From Rubrivivax sp. (GTDB lineage Bacteria > Pseudomonadota > Gammaproteobacteria > Burkholderiales > Burkholderiaceae_C): DNA of 10,710 bases. Position 1 is the stretch's first letter, and each line of letters begins with the position of its first letter. The position numbers were made by a program, and so were the translations under genes. The stretch is from positions 1-10,710 of the forward strand of contig JAUYAJ010000124.1 of NCBI GenBank assembly GCA_030693565.1. Reading direction: 5' to 3'. The notes beneath the pieces were generated by a model that worked only from the letters and a program-made list of their open reading frames with translations, had not been told where the DNA came from and searched no databases. Positions 6,101 to 10,710 of this stretch are shown here, piece by piece.

Positions 6101-7105
6101 CCGGCTTTCAACGTCAACAACCTCGAGCAAGTGCAGGCGGTGATGACCGCGGCCGTCGAAGTCGGCGCCCCGGTGATCCTGCAGGCCAGCGCCGGCGCCC
6201 GCAAGTACGCCGGCGAGCCCTTCATCAAACACCTGATCGAAGCCGCCATCGAAAGCTGGCCGCAAGTGCCGCAGGTGATGCACCAGGACCATGGCCAGAG
6301 CCCCGAGGTCTGCCGCGGCGCGATCGACATCGGCTTCAGCTCGGTGATGATGGACGGTTCGCTCGAAGCCGACGGCAAGACCATTGCCAGCTACGAGTAC
6401 AACGTCGAGGTCACCCGCAAGGTGGTCGAGATGTCGCACAAGCTGGGTGTCACCGTCGAAGGCGAGCTCGGCTGCCTGGGTTCGCTGGAAACGATGCGCG
6501 GCGACAAGGAAGACGGCCACGGCACCGAGTCGACGATGACGATCGAGCAGCTGCTGACCGACCCCGAGCAGGCCGCCGACTTCGTCAAGCAGACCCAGCT
6601 CGACGCGCTGGCGATCGCCATCGGCACCAGCCACGGCGCCTACAAGTTCACCCGCAAGCCCACCGGCGACATCCTGGCGATCAGCCGCATCAAGGAAATC
6701 CACCGCCGCATCCCCAACACCCACCTGGTGATGCACGGCTCGTCGAGCGTGCCGCAAGACCTGCTGGCGATCATCCGCCAGTACGGCGGCGACATGAAGG
6801 AAACCTACGGCGTGCCGGTCGAGGAGATCCAGGAAGCCATCAAGCACGGCGTGCGCAAGATCAACATCGACACCGACGTGCGGCTGGCGATGACGGCGGC
6901 GATCCGCAAGTACATGGCCGAGAACCCGAGCAAGTTCGACCCGCGCGACTACCTCAAGCCGGCGCGTGAAGCCGCCAAGCTGATCTGCCGCGAGCGCTAC
7001 CTGCAATTCGGCTGCGAAGGCCAGGCCGCCAAGATCCGCCCGCGCACGCTGGTCGACGTTGCCCAGCAATACGTCAGCGGCGACCTGCGCCAGACGGTGA
7101 ACTGA
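6041..7105 (+). CDS. fba: Class II fructose-1,6-bisphosphate aldolase
   Basis: Zinc-dependent aldolase that interconverts fructose-1,6-bisphosphate with dihydroxyacetone phosphate and glyceraldehyde-3-phosphate, in glycolysis, gluconeogenesis and, in autotrophs, the Calvin cycle. The 354-residue length and MPLVSMRQLLDHAAENGYGI start are typical of the betaproteobacterial enzyme. Visible active-site elements are MHQDHGQS (80-87), with catalytic Asp83 and zinc ligand His84; GELG (141-144); GTSHGAYKF (195-203), with zinc ligand His198; MHGSSSVP (231-238), with zinc ligand His232; and NIDTD (255-259), which contacts phosphate. ATG 6041 has GGAG at 6031-6034. The gene is intact. It lies between the mscS remnant and purC, and its first 20 codons are echoed at the start of the corA-like gene. 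Confidence 0.97.
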   Translation: MPLVSMRQLLDHAAENGYGIPAFNVNNLEQVQAVMTAAVEVGAPVILQASAGARKYAGEPFIKHLIEAAIESWPQVPQVMHQDHGQSPEVCRGAIDIGFSSVMMDGSLEADGKTIASYEYNVEVTRKVVEMSHKLGVTVEGELGCLGSLETMRGDKEDGHGTESTMTIEQLLTDPEQAADFVKQTQLDALAIAIGTSHGAYKFTRKPTGDILAISRIKEIHRRIPNTHLVMHGSSSVPQDLLAIIRQYGGDMKETYGVPVEEIQEAIKHGVRKINIDTDVRLAMTAAIRKYMAENPSKFDPRDYLKPAREAAKLICRERYLQFGCEGQAAKIRPRTLVDVAQQYVSGDLRQTVN

Positions 7106-7129
7106 CGCCGTTCCCTACAACTGCGGACA

Positions 7130-7168
7130 AGGCGCCCGCGCCGCGTTCTTGGCGCGCCGCAGGCGCCT
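7130..7168 (+). other. GC-rich imperfect hairpin between fba and purC
   Basis: AGGCGC (7130-7135) pairs with GCGCCT (7163-7168), and inside it CGCGCC (7137-7142) pairs with GGCGCG (7151-7156) around the loop GCGTTCTT. The two stems are separated by an asymmetric internal loop (1 against 6 bases). No T-run follows. It could slow or end fba transcripts or stabilise their 3' ends. It lies in the 112-bp gap before purC, in which I see no convincing promoter or Shine-Dalgarno sequence. Confidence 0.35.
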
Positions 7169-7217
7169 GCATCTGCGCCACACTTCGCCACTGCCGACGC
7201 CTGCGTCATCCGCCCGC

Positions 7218-8111
7218 ATGACCACTGCCTTGCTCCAGTCGACCCTGCATTCGCTGCCTTTGCTGGCGCGCGGCAAGGTGCGCGACAACTACGCCGTCGG
7301 TGACGACCGCATCCTGATGATCGCCAGCGACCGGCTGTCGGCTTTCGACGTCGTGCTCGGCGAGCCCATTCCCGGTAAAGGCGAGATCCTGACCCGGATG
7401 GCGCTGTTCTGGTTCAGCCAGCTCGCCAGCATCGTGCCCAACCACCTGACCGGCGACGACCCCTTGTCGGTGGTGGCGGCCGACGAAGTCGAGCAGGTGC
7501 GCGGCCGCTCGATGCTGGTCAAGCGCTTGCAGCCGCTGCCGGTCGAGGCTGTCGTGCGCGGCTACCTGGCCGGTTCCGGCTGGGCCGAGTACCAGGCCAG
7601 CGGCGCCGTCTGCGGCGTCGCCTTGCCGCCCGGGCTGCAACTGGCCGACAAGCTGCCCGAGCCGATCTTCACCCCCGCCACCAAGGCCGAGGCCGGCGCC
7701 CACGACGAGAACATCGACTTCGAACGCATGCAGCAGATGATCGGCGCCGACCTGGCCGGCCGCGTGCGCGACATCTCGATCCGCCTGTATCGCGCCGCCG
7801 CCGAACACGCGCTGAGCCGCGGCATCATCATCGCCGACACCAAGTTCGAGTTCGGCCTCGACGCCCAGGGCACGCTGACCCTGATGGACGAGGTGCTGAC
7901 GCCCGACTCGTCGCGCTTCTGGGCCGCGGCCAGCTACCGCGTCGGCAGCAACCCCCCCAGTTTCGACAAACAACCGGTGCGCGACTGGCTCGAAGCCGTG
8001 CGCATCGACGGCCAACCCTGGGCAAAGACCCCACCAGCGCCGCCACTGCCTGCCGCAGTGGTGGATTCCACGCTGCAACGTTATCAAGAGGTGCTCCAGC
8101 TCGTTCTTTAG
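7218..8111 (+). CDS. purC: SAICAR synthase (phosphoribosylaminoimidazole-succinocarboxamide synthase)
   Basis: PurC joins CAIR and L-aspartate using ATP to give SAICAR in de novo purine synthesis (cytosolic). It is 297 residues, within the usual range for the longer proteobacterial/yeast-like form. Family signatures are GKVRDNY at 19-25 (nucleotide-binding start), SDRLSAFDVVLGEPIPGKG soon after, VRGYLAGSGWAEY in the middle, IIADTKFEFG at 204-213 and DEVLTPDSSRFW at 224-235. The frame stays open upstream to 7149, but that extension is Arg-rich and unlike PurC, so ATG 7218 is chosen; no clear Shine-Dalgarno precedes it. It is followed after 11 bases by the helical protein gene, then purE and purK, so it is probably the first gene of the purine operon or co-transcribed from fba. 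Confidence 0.96.
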   Translation: MTTALLQSTLHSLPLLARGKVRDNYAVGDDRILMIASDRLSAFDVVLGEPIPGKGEILTRMALFWFSQLASIVPNHLTGDDPLSVVAADEVEQVRGRSMLVKRLQPLPVEAVVRGYLAGSGWAEYQASGAVCGVALPPGLQLADKLPEPIFTPATKAEAGAHDENIDFERMQQMIGADLAGRVRDISIRLYRAAAEHALSRGIIIADTKFEFGLDAQGTLTLMDEVLTPDSSRFWAAASYRVGSNPPSFDKQPVRDWLEAVRIDGQPWAKTPPAPPLPAAVVDSTLQRYQEVLQLVL

Positions 8112-8122
8112 GGAGGACGGCG

Positions 8123-9244
8123 ATGTCGAGACTGCTTGCGAGACTCCTGCAGACCATCGACGAGGCCCCGGATCCGGTCAGCCAGGCACGGGCCCGGCTG
8201 CAGCGCGCGCTTTACTGCGCACGCAGAGGTGATCTGGATGGCGCCCAGGCGTCGGCCGACCCGGTGCGGCAAAACCCCCGGCTGGCGCGTTTGCCGGCAC
8301 TGGCGGTCGACCTGATCCTGGTCGACGCCGCCATCCTCTTGTTCAGCGCCGAGCCGGCCAAGGCACTCGACAAGGCGCGCCGCGCCGCTGCGATCGCCCA
8401 GGCGCTCAGTGATGGCAGCGGCGTCGCTGCCAGCGCGGCCTGGGTCGCCTGGTGCGCCCTGTGGCTGCGCCGGTACGACGAGGCCCTGGCTCACGCCGCG
8501 ATCGCGCTGCGCCATGCCGACGACGGCTTTGCCCATGCCTGCGCGGCGCTGGTGGTGGCCGATGGCTGCCAGGTCGGTGGCCGCCCCGATCTGGCCCGGG
8601 CCTGGACCGGCCAGGCCCGCCGGGCAGCGGTGGGCGGCGGTGATGAGTTGATGATCGGCGCCGTCATCGCCCACGCGGCGGCCGCCGCGGTGCGGGCGGC
8701 GCGGCTGCATCGGCTCGCCGGCACGGCGGCCGACGCCGACGCCGACGCGCAGGTCGATCTGGCGCTGGCATCGGCGCTGAACTACGCCGCCGGCATAAAA
8801 TCGACCGCTTTGGCCTGGTGGCTGCCAAGCGTCAAGGCGCAGTGGCTGCTGGCGCAGGGCGGCGTGCAGGCGGCGGGCAAGTTGCTGGCCCACTGGATCC
8901 CGCAACTGCCGGGCAGCGTGTGCCCAGGTCTGCGCCAAGGCCTGCGCGCCGACCACGCCTGGTGCCTGCTGGACGGCGGGCACGCAGCCGATGTCCGGGC
9001 CCAGCTCGACGAACTAGAGGAAGCCATGCCGGCCCACAGCGACACCGAAGAACAAGCACTGGCGCTGGCACGCCTGCAGACGCTGGCGGCGGCGCTGGGC
9101 GAGTCGGGGCGGGCTGCGGCGCTGGCCCGCCGGGCTGGCGACGCCTTGACCGGTCTGCAGGCGGTGCAGGCCCGCCTGGGCGCCCGCGTCGCGGCCGAAT
9201 TCGATCTTTCCAGCCAGCCGGCCGTCCGCCGCTCACAGCCTTGA
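8123..9244 (+). CDS. Unrecognised Ala-rich all-helical (TPR-like) protein inside the pur operon
   Basis: A 373-residue protein I cannot assign to a named family. It has no signal peptide, no clear membrane segment and no catalytic motif. The sequence is very rich in Ala, Leu, Arg and Asp and consists of repeating helical pairs reminiscent of tetratricopeptide units, such as RARLQRALYCARRGDLDGAQ, WVAWCALWLRRYDEALAHAA and LARLQTLAAALGESGRAAAL. That suggests a protein-binding superhelical scaffold or the sensor arm of a signalling protein lacking its output domain. ATG 8123 has an excellent Shine-Dalgarno, GGGAGG (8111-8116), starting on the last base of the purC stop, so translation is well supported. 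It ends 16 bases before purE, making it an operon member. Codon usage matches its neighbours. A function in purine synthesis should not be assumed from position. Confidence 0.8.
   Translation: MSRLLARLLQTIDEAPDPVSQARARLQRALYCARRGDLDGAQASADPVRQNPRLARLPALAVDLILVDAAILLFSAEPAKALDKARRAAAIAQALSDGSGVAASAAWVAWCALWLRRYDEALAHAAIALRHADDGFAHACAALVVADGCQVGGRPDLARAWTGQARRAAVGGGDELMIGAVIAHAAAAAVRAARLHRLAGTAADADADAQVDLALASALNYAAGIKSTALAWWLPSVKAQWLLAQGGVQAAGKLLAHWIPQLPGSVCPGLRQGLRADHAWCLLDGGHAADVRAQLDELEEAMPAHSDTEEQALALARLQTLAAALGESGRAAALARRAGDALTGLQAVQARLGARVAAEFDLSSQPAVRRSQP
8729..8746 (+). repeat. Three tandem GCCGAC hexamers coding (Ala-Asp)3
   Basis: Three exact GCCGAC units in frame at codons 203-208 of the helical protein encode ADADAD in what looks like a linker between helices. 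Each unit is two codons, so slippage would change length without a frameshift. It is small and may simply reflect GC-rich codon use. Confidence 0.6.
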
Positions 9245-9260
9245 ACACTCAGCGAACCAC

Positions 9261-9746
9261 ATGACAGTCATTTCCATAGTGATGGGCTCGGCGTCCGACT
9301 GGGACACGATGCGCGCAGCGGCCGACACCCTGACCGAGTTCGGCATCACCCACGAGGTCCAGGTGGTGTCGGCGCACCGCATGCCCGACGACATGTTCCG
9401 CTTCGCCGAGCAGGCGCAGGCGCGCGGCTTGCGCGCCATCATTGCCGGCGCGGGCGGGGCTGCCCACCTGCCCGGCATGCTGGCCGCCAAGACCACGGTG
9501 CCGGTGCTCGGTGTGCCGGTGGCCAGCCGCCACCTGCAAGGCCTGGACTCGCTGTACTCGATCGTGCAGATGCCCAAGGGCGTGCCGGTGGCCACTTTTG
9601 CCATCGGCGCCGCCGGGGCTGCCAACGCCGCCTTGTTCGCGGTGGCCTTGCTGGCAGCGCATGACCCGGCGCTGCTGGCCCGGCTCGAGGCCTTCCGTGC
9701 CAGCCAGACCGCGGCGGCGCGCGCGATGACCCAGGGCCTGCAGTGA
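9261..9746 (+). CDS. purE: N5-carboxyaminoimidazole ribonucleotide mutase
   Basis: PurE (class I) moves the carboxyl group of N5-CAIR, made by PurK, to carbon 4, giving CAIR for PurC. It is 161 residues, the normal class I length. Landmarks are the phosphate/substrate loop GSASDWDTM from residue 9, SAHRMPDDM from residue 37 (His39 at the conserved catalytic His of the SAHR motif), AGAGGAAHLPGM at 62-73, and ATFAIGAAGAANAALFAV in the C-terminal half. Class I assignment fits the purK gene that follows, since class I PurE needs PurK. ATG 9261 matches the conserved MTVISIVMGS start, although no strong Shine-Dalgarno is visible. The gene follows the helical protein after 16 bases and overlaps purK by 4 bases. 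Confidence 0.97.
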   Translation: MTVISIVMGSASDWDTMRAAADTLTEFGITHEVQVVSAHRMPDDMFRFAEQAQARGLRAIIAGAGGAAHLPGMLAAKTTVPVLGVPVASRHLQGLDSLYSIVQMPKGVPVATFAIGAAGAANAALFAVALLAAHDPALLARLEAFRASQTAAARAMTQGLQ

Positions 9747-10710
9747 GCGCCGGCGCGCTGCTGCCCGGCACCCCGGGTGCCGATGGTCTGCCCTTGATGC
9801 TGGGCGTGACCGGCGGCGGCCAGCTCGGGCGCATGTTCGTCCACGCCGCGCAGACGCTGGGCTACCGCACCGCGGTGCTCGATGCCGACGCCGACAGCCC
9901 GGCCGGCCGCGTCTCCCATCTGCACGTGCGCAGCCGCTACGAAGACCCGGCTGGCCTGGCCGCGATGGCACGCCAATGCGCGGCGATCACCACTGAGTTC
10001 GAGAACGTCCCCGCGCTGACGCTCAGCACGCTGGCGGCGTCGCTGCCGGTGGCGCCGTCGGCGGCCGCGGTGCAGATCTGCCAGCAGCGAGCTGCCGAGA
10101 AGCGCCATTTCCAGGCCTGCGGCATCCCCTGCGCGCCGTTCGCGCTGATCGAGTCCGAGGCCGACCTGATCGCCATCGACCCGGGACTGCTGCCCGGCAT
10201 CCTCAAGACCGCGCAGCTCGGTTACGACGGCAAAGGCCAGCAAGCCGTGGCCACGCTGGCCGAACTGGCGCCAGCCTGGACTGCGCTGGGCCGCGCGCCT
10301 TGTGTGCTCGAGCAGCGGCTGGCGCTGGCCCAGGAGCTCAGCGTCATCGTCGCCCGCGGCAGCGACGGCCAGTGGGTCAACCTGCCAGTGCAGCAAAACC
10401 TGCACCGCGCCGGCATCCTCGCCGTCACCCAGGTGCCGGCGCCCGACGTCGATAGCGCGCTGGCGCAGCGCGCCATCGAACACGCCGGCCGCCTGGCGGC
10501 GTCGATGGACTACGTCGGCGTGCTCTGCGTCGAGTTCTTCGTCCTTGCCGATGGCTCGCTGGTGGCCAACGAGATGGCGCCGCGGCCGCACAACTCCGGT
10601 CACTACAGCATCGACGCCTGCGATGTCTCGCAGTTCGGGCTGCAGGTGCGCTGCCTGGCCGGGCTGCCGCTGGTGGCGCCGCGCCAGCATTCGGCCGCCG
10701 TCATGCTCAA
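9743..10710 (+). CDS. purK: N5-carboxyaminoimidazole ribonucleotide synthase, N-terminal part (3' end outside window)
   Basis: PurK is an ATP-grasp enzyme that makes N5-CAIR from AIR, bicarbonate and ATP, supplying PurE. About 322 residues are visible and the frame is open to the window edge; a full protein is usually ~370-400. The first domain has GGGQLGRM at 24-31 and TTEFENVP at 83-90. The ATP-grasp core has PGILKTAQLGYDGKGQQA, LEQRLALAQELSVIVAR and CVEFF. NEMAPRPHNSGHY at 276-288 carries conserved metal and substrate contacts. The start is taken as GTG 9743, overlapping the purE stop as GTGA, with AGGG (9733-9736) six bases upstream. This includes the short leader before the glycine loop that betaproteobacterial PurK proteins usually have; ATG 9797 is a less likely alternative. 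The overlap implies translational coupling with purE. Confidence 0.95.
   Translation, partial: MSAGALLPGTPGADGLPLMLGVTGGGQLGRMFVHAAQTLGYRTAVLDADADSPAGRVSHLHVRSRYEDPAGLAAMARQCAAITTEFENVPALTLSTLAASLPVAPSAAAVQICQQRAAEKRHFQACGIPCAPFALIESEADLIAIDPGLLPGILKTAQLGYDGKGQQAVATLAELAPAWTALGRAPCVLEQRLALAQELSVIVARGSDGQWVNLPVQQNLHRAGILAVTQVPAPDVDSALAQRAIEHAGRLAASMDYVGVLCVEFFVLADGSLVANEMAPRPHNSGHYSIDACDVSQFGLQVRCLAGLPLVAPRQHSAAVML

Noticed and set aside
6026..7069. 347-residue open frame on the minus strand opposite fba
   Set aside because: The aldolase active-site motifs on the plus strand explain the sequence; the antisense product has only biased composition.
7149..7217. Upstream start for purC at 7149
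   Set aside because: The additional 23 residues are Arg-rich and do not belong to PurC; they overlap the GC-rich hairpin region. ATG 7218 gives the expected N-terminus before GKVRDNY.
9233..10690. 485-residue open frame on the minus strand opposite purE and purK
   Set aside because: The plus strand encodes clear PurE and PurK motifs; the minus translation is shadow sequence.
1..10710. CRISPR array, IS element, prophage, tRNA or rRNA
   Set aside because: I found no regularly spaced repeats, transposase motifs, cloverleaf or rRNA-like segments. The only notable direct repeat is the fba-start pair.

Overview
The window is a GC-rich stretch (about two-thirds G+C by eye) of a proteobacterial chromosome with strong G/C third-position codon bias. 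The gene set pyk - fba - purC - purE - purK, with a 354-residue class II aldolase of the type starting MPLVSMRQLL, is the arrangement I know from Burkholderiales (Betaproteobacteria). A Leptothrix/Rubrivivax/Ideonella-like member is a plausible guess, but the genus cannot be fixed from this sequence alone.

Layout. 1-501: 3' end of pyruvate kinase (pyk). 502-603: short gap with two good hairpins. 604-3027: phosphoenolpyruvate synthase (ppsA). 3010-4038, minus strand: an HTH + GHKL ATPase + STAS-like (DUF4325-type) regulator that overlaps the ppsA tail by 18 bp. 4039-4260: divergent intergenic region. 4261-5055: CorA-type metal-ion channel with a shortened N-terminus. 5058-5902: MscS-type mechanosensitive channel broken by a one-base frameshift. 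6041-7105: fructose-bisphosphate aldolase (fba). 7218-8111: purC. 8123-9244: unrecognised Ala-rich, all-helical (TPR-like) protein. 9261-9746: purE. 9743 to the window end: purK, cut off by the window.

How the genes fit together. pyk, ppsA and fba are central carbon genes: Pyk and PpsA run the PEP/pyruvate step in opposite directions, and Fba splits or forms fructose-1,6-bisphosphate. purC, purE and purK catalyse consecutive steps of de novo purine synthesis (AIR to N5-CAIR to CAIR to SAICAR). They form a tight operon into which the helical protein is embedded. The block ppsA - ATPase - corA - mscS sits between pyk and fba, which are adjacent in many Burkholderiales.

Main oddities. The first ~60 bp of the corA-like gene, plus its ribosome-binding site, are a diverged copy of the ribosome-binding site and first ~20 codons of fba, 1.78 kb downstream. 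The CorA protein is about 50 residues short at exactly that end. Next to it, mscS is frameshifted. Together these suggest a rearrangement scar immediately upstream of fba. I see no CRISPR array, tRNA, rRNA, IS element or phage gene, and no convincing new multi-gene system; most of the window is housekeeping sequence.
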